Source: Gammaproteobacteria bacterium (lineage in GTDB: Bacteria > Pseudomonadota > Gammaproteobacteria > Arenicellales > JAANXG01). Taken from it: 32,617 bases of DNA. The stretch lies in contig JAANXG010000004.1 of the NCBI GenBank assembly GCA_018263405.1, positions 1 through 32,617 of the forward strand, given 5' to 3'. Made by a program: the position numbers and the translations under genes. This document shows positions 24,710 to 32,617 of the stretch, piece after piece; the stretch's first letter is position 1; each line of letters starts with the position of its first letter. The notes under the pieces are model-generated. The model saw only the letters and a program-made list of their open reading frames with translations, made no database searches and was not told the DNA's origin.

Positions 24710-25491
24710 ATGCCCGAGCACAGGAAAGACTGCACGGGCGCCGCCGGGCGGCGAAGCAGCAACGTATCCAGCGGGCGACGCTGGGTTGGGCCATGGCGGC
24801 TTTGATTCTGCTGGCAGGTGGTGGCCTGCTTGCGGATCGCTTGATGGATCCCGCCGCGTTTGCGATTCGTGAGCTGAGTTTCGAAGGCGAGTTCAACCAC
24901 CTGGAACCCGGGACATTGCGCCGGCGGGTCGAACAAACGGTCGATGCCAATTACTTCGCTATTGACCTCGAGACCATCGAGCGCGCCGCGGAATCCCTGG
25001 ATTGGGTACAGCGAGCCCGGGTACGCCGGATCTGGCCGGATGGTCTGCACATCGCTGTTCGTGAACACCGCTTGATTGCCCGGTGGGGTAACGATGCCTG
25101 GCTCAATGACGAGGGTGAGGTGGTCCGGGTATCGGTGAGCAGGCAAGCGGAAGAACTCCGGTTGGCAGGGCCGAACGGCCACGCCGAAAAGGTGTTGCGC
25201 CAAGCCCGGGAATGGTCCGCCGGCCTTGGCGGCGTGGGGCTTGAACTCAAGGCGTTGACGCTCAATGAGCGGCGGGCCTGGTATGCGGTGGTATCGAGCC
25301 CTGAAACCGGCACGTTATTCAGCGTCGCGCTGGGACGCGACGGTGTGGGAGGCAGGTTCCGACGGTTCGTGAAAGCTTTCCGGGCATTGCCGGGCGAAAA
25401 ATTGCAACGTATCGGTCACGTTGACGCCCGCTATCCCAACGGCATCGCCTTGCGCCTGAAGCCTTCCATGAATTCAGAGGACTCAACCTGA
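24706..25491 (+). CDS. ftsQ: Cell division protein FtsQ
   Basis: 261 aa bitopic inner-membrane protein of the FtsQLB complex. A short basic cytoplasmic tail is followed by a membrane helix (about residues 25-45), a POTRA domain (FAIRELSFEGEFNHLEPGTLRRRVEQ...), the beta domain with WVQRARVRRIWPDGLHIAVREHRLIARWG and VDARYPNGIALR near the end. Start GTG 24706 overlaps the ddl stop; the longer open frame upstream lies within ddl. ftsA follows after 10 nt. Confidence 0.95.
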   Translation: MNARAQERLHGRRRAAKQQRIQRATLGWAMAALILLAGGGLLADRLMDPAAFAIRELSFEGEFNHLEPGTLRRRVEQTVDANYFAIDLETIERAAESLDWVQRARVRRIWPDGLHIAVREHRLIARWGNDAWLNDEGEVVRVSVSRQAEELRLAGPNGHAEKVLRQAREWSAGLGGVGLELKALTLNERRAWYAVVSSPETGTLFSVALGRDGVGGRFRRFVKAFRALPGEKLQRIGHVDARYPNGIALRLKPSMNSEDST

Positions 25492-25501
25492 GATCGCGAC
25501 A

Positions 25502-26746
25502 ATGCCCAAGAAAATCAAAGTCGAAGAAAGGTTAATCGTTGGCCTGGATATCGGAACGTCCAAGGTTCTGGCGATCGTCGGTGAAACCGATCCCGCCGGT
25601 GAAATCGGGATTATCGGGGTTGGCCACCACGTGGCGCGAGGGATGCGCAAAGGTGTTGTTGCCAACATCGAGTCCATCGTCCAGTCCATTCAACGCGCGG
25701 TGGAAGAAGCCGAGTTAATGGCGGGCTGCCAGATCTATTCCGTCCACGCGGGGATCGCCGGCGCCCACATCGGCAGCTTTAATTCACACGGTGTTGTGGC
25801 GATTCGGGATGAGGAAGTTCAAGTCGGGGATATCGAACGGGTTATCGAGGCGGCCCGGGCATTGGCAATTCCCAATGACCAGAAGGTCTTGCACATACTC
25901 CCCCAGGAATTCGTTATCGACGGGCAGGAAGGTATCCGCGAGCCCATCGGTATGAGCGGTGTCCGACTGGAAGCCAAGGTCCATATTATCACCGGCGCCG
26001 TGAGCGCGGCTCAGAACGTTATCAAGTGCATTCGACGGTGTGGTCTGGAGGTGGATGACATCATCCTCGAGCAACTGGCGTCCAGTGAGGCCGTGTTGAC
26101 CGAGGACGAACGCGATCTCGGTGTATGCCTGGTGGACATCGGTGGCGGTACGACGGACATCGCGATTTTCACCGAAGGGGCGATCCGCCACACCGCCGTC
26201 ATTCCGATTGCCGGAGATCAGGTTACCAACGATATCGCGGTGGCCCTGCGCACACCCACCCAGGCGGCGGAAGACATCAAGAAAAAGTATGGCTGTGCAC
26301 TGATTCAGCTCGCCCATTCCGATGAAACGATCGAAGCACCGAGCGTCGGCGACCGGCCACCACGGAGGCTCGCGCGCCAGACGCTGGCGGAGGTGATCGA
26401 ACCGCGCGTCGAGGAATTGTTCGGTCTGGTCAAGTCCGAGCTGCGCCGCAGCGGTTTCGAGGAATTGATCGGCTCGGGGATTGTTCTCACCGGCGGCACT
26501 TCCAAGATGGACGGCATTGTCGAGCTGGCGGAGGAAGTGTTTCACGTTCCTGTTCGATTGGGGATGCCGAACCATATCGCCGGACTGAGCGAGGTGGTGA
26601 AAAATCCCATTTATTCGACGGGGGTAGGACTCATTCAATTCGGTTTGCGTAACCAAAGTGAGCGCGAGCCTAAAAAGTCCAAAGAAAGTTATTCCATCAA
26701 TTCCGTTTACCAACGAATGAAGAGTTGGTTCCAAGGCAGTTTTTAA
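25502..26746 (+). CDS. ftsA: Cell division protein FtsA
   Basis: 414 aa actin-like ATPase that tethers FtsZ to the membrane and recruits later division proteins. Phosphate-binding loops are VGLDIGTSKVLAIVG near the N-terminus and VDIGGGTTDIAIF from about residue 211; IVLTGGTSKMDGI is the adenosine motif. The inserted 1C domain is present (QKVLHILPQEFVIDGQ). The C-terminal amphipathic helix, QRMKSWFQGSF, is the membrane-targeting sequence. ftsZ follows after 15 nt. Confidence 0.97.
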   Translation: MPKKIKVEERLIVGLDIGTSKVLAIVGETDPAGEIGIIGVGHHVARGMRKGVVANIESIVQSIQRAVEEAELMAGCQIYSVHAGIAGAHIGSFNSHGVVAIRDEEVQVGDIERVIEAARALAIPNDQKVLHILPQEFVIDGQEGIREPIGMSGVRLEAKVHIITGAVSAAQNVIKCIRRCGLEVDDIILEQLASSEAVLTEDERDLGVCLVDIGGGTTDIAIFTEGAIRHTAVIPIAGDQVTNDIAVALRTPTQAAEDIKKKYGCALIQLAHSDETIEAPSVGDRPPRRLARQTLAEVIEPRVEELFGLVKSELRRSGFEELIGSGIVLTGGTSKMDGIVELAEEVFHVPVRLGMPNHIAGLSEVVKNPIYSTGVGLIQFGLRNQSEREPKKSKESYSINSVYQRMKSWFQGSF

Positions 26747-26761
26747 AACGAGGTGAACGCC

Positions 26762-27988
26762 ATGCCACAGTACGAGCGCAAAAAACAGCATCCGGCCGAT
26801 TTTTCCGGCGAAACCGAATCGACTCAAGCGGACAACAGGCCGATATTTGAATTAGTGGACACGATGGGCCAACAAGCCCAAATCAAGGTGATCGGCGTCG
26901 GTGGCGGTGGTGGTAACGCCGTGGACCACATGCTCGAGGCGCAAATCGAAGGCGTCGAGTTCATCGGTAGTAATACCGACGTGCAGACGTTGAACCGCTC
27001 CAAAGCCAACGTACTGCTTCAAATTGGCAATAATCTCACGAAAGGTCTGGGCGCCGGTTCCAGTCCCGATGTCGGCCGTCAGGCCGCCATGGAAGACCGC
27101 GACCGGATCGGCGAAGCCCTGGCGGGCGCCGACATGGTGTTCATCACGGCTGGTATGGGTGGCGGCACGGGCACGGGTGCCGCTCCGGTCGTGGCTCAAG
27201 TGGCGCGTGAGCAGGGTGCATTGGCGGTGGCCGTGGTAACCAGGCCGTTTCCTTTCGAGGGAAACAAGCGTATGCGTGTTGCCGACAATGGAATTCGGGA
27301 GCTATCCGAACATGTGGATTCGTTGATCACCATTCCCAACGAGCGTGTATTGGAGGTCATGGGGAAACAGGCTACCCTGTTGGATGCATTTGCCAGGGCC
27401 AATGAAGTTTTGCTCAATGCCGTCCAGGGAATTTCCGAGTTAATCACCCGGCCCGGCCTGATTAATGTGGATTTTGCGGACGTGAGGACAGTCATGTCCG
27501 AGATGGGTATAGCGATGATGGGGTCGGCCACCGCGAGCGGGGTTGACCGGGCGGTTGAAGCGGCGCGCAATGCAGTGTTCAGTCCCTTGCTGGAGGATAC
27601 CAATATCGCCGGCGCCAAGGGATTGCTGGTCAATGTAACGGCCGGCATGGATATGGCCATCGGCGAATTCGAAGAGGTCGGAAACGTCGTCCGGGAGTTT
27701 ACGTCCGACGATGCGACGCTGGTGATTGGCACCGTACTCGATCCGGAAATGAAGGACGACCTCCGTGTCACCATGGTCGCCACGGGCATCGTCGGCGAGA
27801 CCGAAAAACGCCAGGAACAACCGCGGAGAGTCGTACAATCCATGCCCAAAGCGGTTAACTACGAGGAGTTCGACGCACCGACGGTAATCCGTCACCGGCG
27901 AGAATCGGAAGACATGCCCTCGCCCTCCGACGATAAGGGTTTGGAATACCTCGACATTCCGGCTTTTCTGCGCAAGCAGGCGGATTAA
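26762..27988 (+). CDS. ftsZ: Cell division GTPase FtsZ
   Basis: 408 aa tubulin-like GTPase forming the Z ring. GVGGGGGNAVDHM and the tubulin signature GGGTGTG (133-139) bind GTP; NVDFADVRTVMSEMG holds the T7 loop. A variable linker leads to the conserved C-terminal peptide DIPAFLRKQAD, which binds FtsA and ZipA. The GTPase core starts about 28 residues later than in E. coli FtsZ, so the N-terminal tail is extended and hydrophilic. ATG 26762 has GAGGTGA 6 nt upstream; GTG 26753 is less likely. Confidence 0.97.
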   Translation: MPQYERKKQHPADFSGETESTQADNRPIFELVDTMGQQAQIKVIGVGGGGGNAVDHMLEAQIEGVEFIGSNTDVQTLNRSKANVLLQIGNNLTKGLGAGSSPDVGRQAAMEDRDRIGEALAGADMVFITAGMGGGTGTGAAPVVAQVAREQGALAVAVVTRPFPFEGNKRMRVADNGIRELSEHVDSLITIPNERVLEVMGKQATLLDAFARANEVLLNAVQGISELITRPGLINVDFADVRTVMSEMGIAMMGSATASGVDRAVEAARNAVFSPLLEDTNIAGAKGLLVNVTAGMDMAIGEFEEVGNVVREFTSDDATLVIGTVLDPEMKDDLRVTMVATGIVGETEKRQEQPRRVVQSMPKAVNYEEFDAPTVIRHRRESEDMPSPSDDKGLEYLDIPAFLRKQAD

Positions 27989-28235
27989 GGTGGCGGCTTT
28001 ACGTGGGGCAGGGGTTTTTGTGGCGCGCCGTATCCGGTGAGGGCTCGGGATGGACTACTGGACGGCCCCGGACGGCGGATATCCGGCGATAACGGGACAC
28101 CTACACAAGCGGTGTGGAATCGTGTAGCATTCCCTGCACTTGGGGCGGCAGTTCGGGCTAACCACATAATCCGGCGCCCGGCTTGATGGCCGTGTGCGCT
28201 GGCAACCGACAAAAGAAAGGCCATTATAAGGCTTC
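27989..28235. other. ftsZ-lpxC intergenic region, no gene seen
   Basis: 247 bp without a credible open frame. It contains small palindromes (for example GGAAT/ATTCC around 28109-28126) but no convincing terminator with a T-run after ftsZ. TAAGG 5 nt before the lpxC ATG is its ribosome site. Possible -10 boxes exist but I could not match one to a good -35, so lpxC regulation is unclear. Confidence 0.5.
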
Positions 28236-29150
28236 ATGATTCGACAAAGAACGCTAAAAAACGTAATTAGGGCCACTGGGGTAGGGCTCCACACTGGAGA
28301 AAAGGTCTATTTAACGTTGCGGCCGGCGGCGCCGAGTACCGGTATCGTATTCCGCAGAGTGGACCTGGATCCCCCCGTTGACGTTCCCGCGTGTTGCGAG
28401 AACGTGGGCGATACACGCTTATCCACGACCTTGCACAAAGGAGATGTCTGGATCTCGACCGTTGAACACTTGATGTCGGCGTTCGCGGGTCTAGGTATCG
28501 ACAACGCCTATGTGGATTTAACGGCGCCGGAAGTGCCGATTATGGATGGCAGTGCGGGACCATTCGTTTTTTTGATCCAATCCGCCGGCATTGAGGAACA
28601 GTTGTGGCCCAAGCGCTTTATCCGGATCAAGAAACCGCTCGTTTTGGAGGAAGGCGATAAATGGGCGCGGTTCGATCCCTTGAATGGGTTCAAGGTGTCG
28701 TTCGGTATCGAATTTAATCACCCGATTTTTAGTCAATCGCTGCAACGATCAACAATCGATTTCTCGACAACATCGTTTGTCAAGGAAGTGAGCCGTGCCC
28801 GGACATTCGGTTTTATGCACGACGTTGAGGCATTGAGAAAATCGGGGCTTGCCAGAGGAGGAAGCCTCGATAACGCCATTGTCATGGACTCGTACCATAT
28901 TCTGAACGAGGATGGACTCCGCTACGAGGATGAATTCGTCAAGCACAAGATCCTCGATGCGATTGGAGATCTGTACCTGCTGGGACATCCGCTGATCGGC
29001 GCGTTCAGTGCTCATAAATCGGGACATGCCCTGAATAACGAAATCTTGCGAATGCTGCTCAAAGCGGAAGAAATCTGGGAGCTGGTGTCCTTTGACGACG
29101 CCGACGATGCGCCACTGGCGTTTGTGCATCCATTGACGGCATCGGCTTAG
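28236..29150 (+). CDS. lpxC: UDP-3-O-acyl-GlcNAc deacetylase LpxC
   Basis: 304 aa zinc enzyme, the committed step of lipid A synthesis. [24 protein letters not shown] is the typical start. Zinc ligands are His78 ([14 protein letters not shown]), His237 and Asp241 ([14 protein letters not shown]); the catalytic His264 is in HKSGHALNN. Each lies one residue below the E. coli numbering. Normal length. The stop TAG is formed at the junction with the MITE at 29149-29230, whose first two bases are the last two of the stop codon. Confidence 0.97.
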   Translation: MIRQRTLKNVIRATGVGLHTGEKVYLTLRPAAPSTGIVFRRVDLDPPVDVPACCENVGDTRLSTTLHKGDVWISTVEHLMSAFAGLGIDNAYVDLTAPEVPIMDGSAGPFVFLIQSAGIEEQLWPKRFIRIKKPLVLEEGDKWARFDPLNGFKVSFGIEFNHPIFSQSLQRSTIDFSTTSFVKEVSRARTFGFMHDVEALRKSGLARGGSLDNAIVMDSYHILNEDGLRYEDEFVKHKILDAIGDLYLLGHPLIGAFSAHKSGHALNNEILRMLLKAEEIWELVSFDDADDAPLAFVHPLTASA

Positions 29151-29230
29151 GGCTCGCGCAAAAATAACTTCACAGAATTCGCGCCCGAAGACGGGATGTG
29201 AAAATGGGAAGTTATTTTTGCGCGAGCCCT
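29149..29230 (+). repeat. 82-bp MITE, intact copy (after lpxC)
   Basis: Perfect 23-bp terminal inverted arms (29149-29171 and 29208-29230, AGGGCTCGCGC at the outer end) around a 36-bp centre. The element at 30677-31020, with its insertion removed, is its exact 82-base reverse complement. It lies between the convergent genes lpxC and DUF721 and its transcript would form a long hairpin on either strand, so it may act as a bidirectional terminator. Flanks are compatible with a short TA-type duplication but do not prove it. Confidence 0.92.
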
Positions 29231-29261
29231 TAGAAAACGCAATAAGCCGAACGGCACGTAG

Positions 29262-29675
29262 TTACTCCAGCGCCTTTCTCAGTTGTGCAAAGAGTTGTTT
29301 GATTCTGGGGCTGACTTCTTCGCGCTCCGTCGCCGGAGAGTCGGTTTGGGAGTGGGGAGGAGGTGAAGTGCGAATACGCAGGTCTCGAACTTCAGACAAT
29401 CCCGAGTTCCGTAATGCGGCAATGGTGGAACGTTCGGTGTTACGGAGTAGGTTGGCCCAAACCGGTGACTCGGCATGAACGGTCAGTGTTCCGTCTTGCA
29501 GGGACACGGCATAAGTATGTCGGCACAACGGCTGGGCCACGGAGCGGTTCCACGCAGTGTTCAAGGGAAAGAGCGCTTGATAACGGTCGACGACCTCGCC
29601 GAGGACTGGATGCCGCGACTGTCGCAGGGTTTGCCCGACGGAAACGAATGTTTTTAATCGATCGGCGCGATGCAT
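29262..29675 (-). CDS. DUF721 / DciA-like protein
   Basis: 137 aa from ATG 29675 (MHRADRLKTFVSVGQTL). The core LGEVVDRYQALFPLNTAWNRSVAQPLCRHTYAVSLQDGTLTVHAESPVWANLLRNTERSTIAALR is the DUF721 domain, a KH-like fold; in DciA relatives it helps load the replicative helicase DnaB. The C-terminal region is polar and likely disordered, ending with a short basic helix. A longer open frame runs upstream through the divergent M23 gene and is rejected. Genes of this family commonly lie between lpxC and an M23 gene in gammaproteobacteria. Confidence 0.82.
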   Translation of the reverse strand: MHRADRLKTFVSVGQTLRQSRHPVLGEVVDRYQALFPLNTAWNRSVAQPLCRHTYAVSLQDGTLTVHAESPVWANLLRNTERSTIAALRNSGLSEVRDLRIRTSPPPHSQTDSPATEREEVSPRIKQLFAQLRKALE

Positions 29676-29708
29676 GATGCCGGCATTGGAATACGAGTGA
29701 GGTAGGCA

Positions 29709-30677
29709 ATGCAAGTCATACTCCTTCCCAAAGGTTCGGGTCCCAGCCGAGTATATCGGTTTCGGATTGTTCTCGTCTGCTCCATCGTGGCCGGCGTATT
29801 GCTCGCTATCGGTGTTGGCGGCGGTTATTTCGGGTATCGCATCGGTAGCGATCTGGCCCATCTGGAACAGCGCGTGCCCGAGATCCAAGTCGAGAGTTTC
29901 GCCGCGGTTGGCGTGGAAAAACTGTTTGATCTGAAAGCGAGCGTGGATGAACAGCGCCGCATGTTGCAGGAGTCCCGCCGGCGCGTGGGCGATCGCTTTG
30001 ACAGCCTGGGTCGGCGCCTCGGAAGGCTCCAGGCCCATGTCTCGCGCATCGATGCCCTCGGCCTTCGATTGACCGATATGGCGGGACTCGACCCCGATGA
30101 ATTCGGCTTCGATAAGACGCCGGCTTTGGGCGGACCGGGGCGCCCCGCACCCTGGAAGTCGTTTCGAGAACCGGAATTAACGCAATCCCTGGAAATTATG
30201 GAGATCGCGCTTGAGGCAAAGGAGGGTGAATTACGGATTCTCGAGGCCATGATGATGAACCGGGAACTACAGAAAAAGCAATATCCCCGGGGTTGGCCGA
30301 TCCTTGATGGCGGTTGGATAAGCTCCGGCTACGGGGGTCGAACGGACCCGTTCACCGGTGGAAAAGAATTTCATGAAGGTGTAGATATCGCCGCGCGGAG
30401 CGGGTCCGAGCTGCGCGCCATGGCGGCGGGCGTGGTCGGTTTTGCCGGGGAAAAACCGGGTTATGGTCTAGTTATCGAAATCAATCATGGCAACGGCTAC
30501 GAGACGCGCTATGCGCATGCAAAGAAGTTGATCGCAAGCAGGGGCGAGCGCGTTAAGAAAGGCGATATTGTCGCGCTGGTGGGCAGTACGGGACGTTCGA
30601 CGGGCAGCCATGTGCATATCGAGGTTCTGAAAAACGGCAAGGCGGTTAACCCCGGTGGGCATCTGCATCCCTCCTAA
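29709..30677 (+). CDS. Membrane-anchored M23 (LytM) metallopeptidase
   Basis: 322 aa. An N-terminal membrane helix (about 19-42) and a coiled-coil region (about 45-120, 155-190) precede a LytM domain. Zinc ligands are visible as H222-x3-D226 (FHEGVDIAARSG) and H301-V-H303 (SHVHIEV), with His270 in YAHAKKL, so it is catalytically complete. Such proteins cut peptidoglycan cross-links or activate amidases. The gene is divergent from DUF721 and its stop TAA abuts the second MITE copy. In related genomes secA often follows; here it does not. Confidence 0.88.
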   Translation: MQVILLPKGSGPSRVYRFRIVLVCSIVAGVLLAIGVGGGYFGYRIGSDLAHLEQRVPEIQVESFAAVGVEKLFDLKASVDEQRRMLQESRRRVGDRFDSLGRRLGRLQAHVSRIDALGLRLTDMAGLDPDEFGFDKTPALGGPGRPAPWKSFREPELTQSLEIMEIALEAKEGELRILEAMMMNRELQKKQYPRGWPILDGGWISSGYGGRTDPFTGGKEFHEGVDIAARSGSELRAMAAGVVGFAGEKPGYGLVIEINHGNGYETRYAHAKKLIASRGERVKKGDIVALVGSTGRSTGSHVHIEVLKNGKAVNPGGHLHPS

Positions 30678-30724
30678 GGGCTCGCGCAAAAATAACTTCC
30701 CATTTTCACATCCCGTCTTCGGGC

Positions 30725-30979
30725 CATCTTTGAACGATCCTCAATCGAAAAATCCTCATAGTAGCCCTGCTAGGAGCCTGTCGGACTTAGGATGAATCTA
30801 CTGCGGCGGCGGGAGATCGGCCCACTTTCCCGATTTATTTCGTTAAATAGCTGGCTATTCGCCTCAATAAATCGAAAAATTGGTCTCGATTTCCCACCTA
30901 CCTCGCTACGATCCCCTAAGTCCGACAGGCTCCTAGTACTGCGGTTTTGCTCCATCGGATCGTCCAAATCTAACCCAAA
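30725..30979. mobile_element. Nested insertion with 7-bp target duplication
   Basis: 255 bp inserted in the MITE, flanked by TTCGGGC. Its ends are imperfect inverted repeats: TTTGAACGATCC near 30730 and GGATCGTCCAAAT near 30956-30970. With the inner foldback element (30770-30936) and one CTAG removed, about 92 bp of imperfect palindrome remains. No transposase; non-autonomous. Family not determined. Confidence 0.75.
30770..30936. mobile_element. Innermost foldback element with CTAG flanks
   Basis: Perfect 20-bp arms, 30770-30789 (CTAGGAGCCTGTCGGACTTA) and 30917-30936, with weaker pairing continuing to the centre near 30853 (around AGCTGGCT), so the whole element is one long imperfect hairpin. 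CTAG on both sides may be a 4-bp target duplication, leaving a 159-bp body. A 90-codon minus-strand frame crosses it but has no recognisable domain. Confidence 0.75.
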
Positions 30980-31091
30980 TTCGGGCGCGAATTCTGTGAA
31001 GTTATTTTTGCGCGAGCCCTTACGGTAAATGCCGGAAAACAAGCATCGATTACATCGCCGACTATGTAATTACCCAGAGTCTGTATGAGTA

Positions 31092-32617
31092 TTACAGCTC
31101 GGACGCCAATTCCGCCGCCCGGTCCCGCTGTGCCGGATCCCCTTCGCGCATCACCTCGTCAATGATGCTGCGTGCGCCAACCTTGTCGCCCATATCGAGA
31201 TAGGCACGGGCAAGATCCAGCTTGGTTTCCACCTCGTCATAGGGCGGCGCATCGGTAGGCTCTATGTCATCCGAAGGCGAAGAGGAGAGGGCATCCTCGT
31301 CACTCGTGTGCGGTACATCAGTGGACGGGCCTGCCCAAGTTTCTTCCGGGGGAATATTGTCGGATTCAAACTCAAGCAACCCTTCTCCGGGTTCCCGGGT
31401 CCGCTCCCGGTCCTCGCCTACCAAGTCCGACTCGAGCGCAGAATCGTCACCCGATTCGGGGAGTTGCTGGACACTGCTTTCGTCAAAAGTCAGGTCGAAT
31501 TCGATTTCCGAGTCGTCGCCCGTTGGAAAATCAAGGGTGGCGGATTCCAAATCCTCTTTCTCCCAAGCCGCTTCCCGAGACGGCCCCCCTTCGACGTCGG
31601 TCGACTCCGTTCCAGCCCGCCGGCCCGTTCCCTGCTCTATGTCCGGCTCCAAGTCGACCTGCTCATCCGGCGTCGGATACGACCGTGTGGCGGGATCGGG
31701 TTTTCGAGGCGTTTGCTCCGGTAAGCTTTCTTCTAAATTCAATACGCTATCGCCGCCGCTCCCGGAAGTCGGCGTTTCTGTTTCACTGTCCAGATCGAGA
31801 CCCTGCATTTCGCTGCCCTTCAAACCGGACTCCGTCGCGGTTTGCGTCGGCTCGGAGCCGGGTTCATCCATATCGAAATCCAGTGTCGCCCCGCTTCCGG
31901 CCGATTCCGAACCCGAATCGGTGGCTGCGCCCGTCGGCGACCCGGGTACATCCGCCGTCTCCGCCGACTCTTGCTCCTGGAACAGGGGATTATCCGGATT
32001 CAGCTCACGACCCATTGCGTTGACTTGGCGCCAGACCTCGGGGTCCTCCCGGTCGCCGGCGGGATACAGTTCCTCGGCAATGGTCTCGAAGGATTTAACG
32101 TCGTTGCGCTGTTTGTAGATTTCGAGAAGCTTCAGTTTGATTTCCGAACGCTCGGGGTTCCGGCGTGCAGCTTCCTTCAGCACTTCTTCTGCCTGTTCAT
32201 CCCGACCATAGGCAAGGTATACCTCGGCCTCCGCCAGCGGATCCACTTCGTCCGTCTGCATCGTACCCATGCCGGTCGTTCCGAAGTCACTTAAAAACGA
32301 GGTTTCCGATGCGGACGTTTCGGCGGAATCGGCAGTTTCGGTAGCGCTGTCCGACGCCGTGCCGGATAAGACACTTTTTTCGAACTCCGCCATGGATTGG
32401 CGGCGTCGAACTATCATCAATAATCCCAGGAGCAAAACGATGACACCGACGCCGGCACTCATCATCCACGTACGGTTCGATAAAAACATGCCGGAAATCC
32501 AGCCAGACCAGGACGTCCACGGTGCTCTATTAACCACTTTACGCACTTTTGAATCTTGGGTGGCACTTGCCGTGGTGTCCGCGGCGACCACCGGGCCGTC
32601 AGCGCCATCGCCCCGCG
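31092..32617 (-). CDS. FimV-like pilus assembly protein, C-terminal part (N-terminus off window)
   Basis: Partial; the frame stays open to base 32617, so the start lies to the right. The visible part has a Trp-rich pre-membrane segment, a membrane helix (AGVGVIVLLLGLLMIV) and RRRQSMAEFEKS on its cytoplasmic side. Next is a TPR-like segment (DPLAEAEVYLAYGRDEQAEEVLKEA...), a long acidic Ser/Asp/Glu-rich low-complexity region, and the terminal motif TKLDLARAYLDMGDKVGARSIIDEVM characteristic of FimV C-termini. FimV is an inner-membrane hub for type IV pili and polar localisation. The LysM-bearing N-terminal region is not in view. Strand is opposite to the neighbouring M23 gene. Confidence 0.85.
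   Translation of the reverse strand, partial: RGDGADGPVVAADTTASATQDSKVRKVVNRAPWTSWSGWISGMFLSNRTWMMSAGVGVIVLLLGLLMIVRRRQSMAEFEKSVLSGTASDSATETADSAETSASETSFLSDFGTTGMGTMQTDEVDPLAEAEVYLAYGRDEQAEEVLKEAARRNPERSEIKLKLLEIYKQRNDVKSFETIAEELYPAGDREDPEVWRQVNAMGRELNPDNPLFQEQESAETADVPGSPTGAATDSGSESAGSGATLDFDMDEPGSEPTQTATESGLKGSEMQGLDLDSETETPTSGSGGDSVLNLEESLPEQTPRKPDPATRSYPTPDEQVDLEPDIEQGTGRRAGTESTDVEGGPSREAAWEKEDLESATLDFPTGDDSEIEFDLTFDESSVQQLPESGDDSALESDLVGEDRERTREPGEGLLEFESDNIPPEETWAGPSTDVPHTSDEDALSSSPSDDIEPTDAPPYDEVETKLDLARAYLDMGDKVGARSIIDEVMREGDPAQRDRAAELASEL

Larger units (their letters stand above)
30677..31020 (-). repeat. 82-bp MITE, inverted copy split by a 255-bp insertion
   Basis: The left part (30677-30724) and right part (30987-31020) together equal the exact reverse complement of 29149-29230, 82 of 82 bases. 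Between them is 262 bp: a 255-bp insertion plus one extra TTCGGGC. TTCGGGC at 30718-30724 and 30980-30986 is the 7-bp target duplication. The outer arms still begin with AGGGCTCGCGC. Confidence 0.92.

Noticed and set aside
29676-30038. Upstream extension of the DUF721 frame to 258 codons
   Set aside because: The extra 121 codons lie opposite the M23 coding region and have no similarity to the family; ATG 29675 gives the normal start.
30770-31042. 90-codon minus-strand frame over the nested elements
   Set aside because: It spans the boundaries of three mobile elements, has no recognised domain and no ribosome site, so it is a chance frame in foldback sequence.
1-32617. CRISPR array, tRNA genes, prophage or defence genes
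   Set aside because: I saw no regularly spaced direct repeats, tRNA cloverleaf signature or phage/defence domains. The repeats present are palindromic elements.

Overview
The window looks like chromosomal DNA of a gammaproteobacterium, probably from a draft or metagenome assembly. The evidence is the gene order lpoA-yraN-gmhA/diaA-(dolP)-rfaE2 divergent from rsmI, then rnpB, then a full mraZ-to-lpxC division and cell wall (dcw) cluster with ftsL/ftsQ. A DAP-type MurE, LpxC and heptose enzymes indicate a Gram-negative envelope, and a FimV-like protein and a PilT/PilU ATPase indicate type IV pili. Species cannot be named from the sequence alone.

Layout. (1) 1-2808: a PilT/PilU-family ATPase, then an HAD-IB phosphatase (minus strand) divergent from rppH. 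(2) 2809-5340: a repeat-rich accessory stretch with a structured palindromic repeat, a secreted protein of unknown function, a DUF3301 membrane protein, a stand-alone penicillin-binding transpeptidase and two tail-only repeat fragments. (3) 5350-8941 (minus): lpoA, yraN, gmhA/diaA, a 54-codon remnant of a dolP-like BON lipoprotein gene, and rfaE2. (4) 8983-10421 (plus): rsmI and the RNase P RNA, both invaded by copies of the same 77-bp palindromic repeat. (5) 10564-29150 (plus): an mra promoter with three GTGGG MraZ boxes spaced 10 bp apart, then mraZ-rsmH-ftsL-ftsI-murE-murF-mraY-murD-ftsW-murG-murC-murB-ddl-ftsQ-ftsA-ftsZ and lpxC. Most junctions overlap by 1-8 nt, as expected of one translationally coupled operon. 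(6) 29149-32617: DUF721 and M23 peptidase genes bracketed by two identical, inverted copies of an 82-bp MITE. One copy carries a nested insertion. A fimV-like gene runs off the right edge.

How the genes work together. The dcw cluster makes lipid II (murC/D/E/F, ddl, mraY, murG, murB), supplies the divisome (ftsL, Q, A, Z, W, I) and includes lipid A synthesis (lpxC). LpoA, the extra transpeptidase and the M23 protein add further peptidoglycan synthesis and remodelling; GmhA and RfaE2 belong to LPS heptose synthesis.

Most notable points. ftsI is broken by an in-frame TGA lying inside a sequence that matches an Illumina adapter end and replaces native bases without changing the length, so it is almost certainly an assembly artefact. 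The RNase P RNA has a 77-bp mobile palindrome in its P12 helix and keeps perfect pairing. A dolP-like gene has shrunk to its lipoprotein signal plus its last residues. A three-level nested set of foldback elements has a readable 7-bp target duplication. I did not find an undescribed multi-gene system such as a defence island, CRISPR or biosynthetic cluster. The novelty here lies in small mobile elements acting on essential genes.
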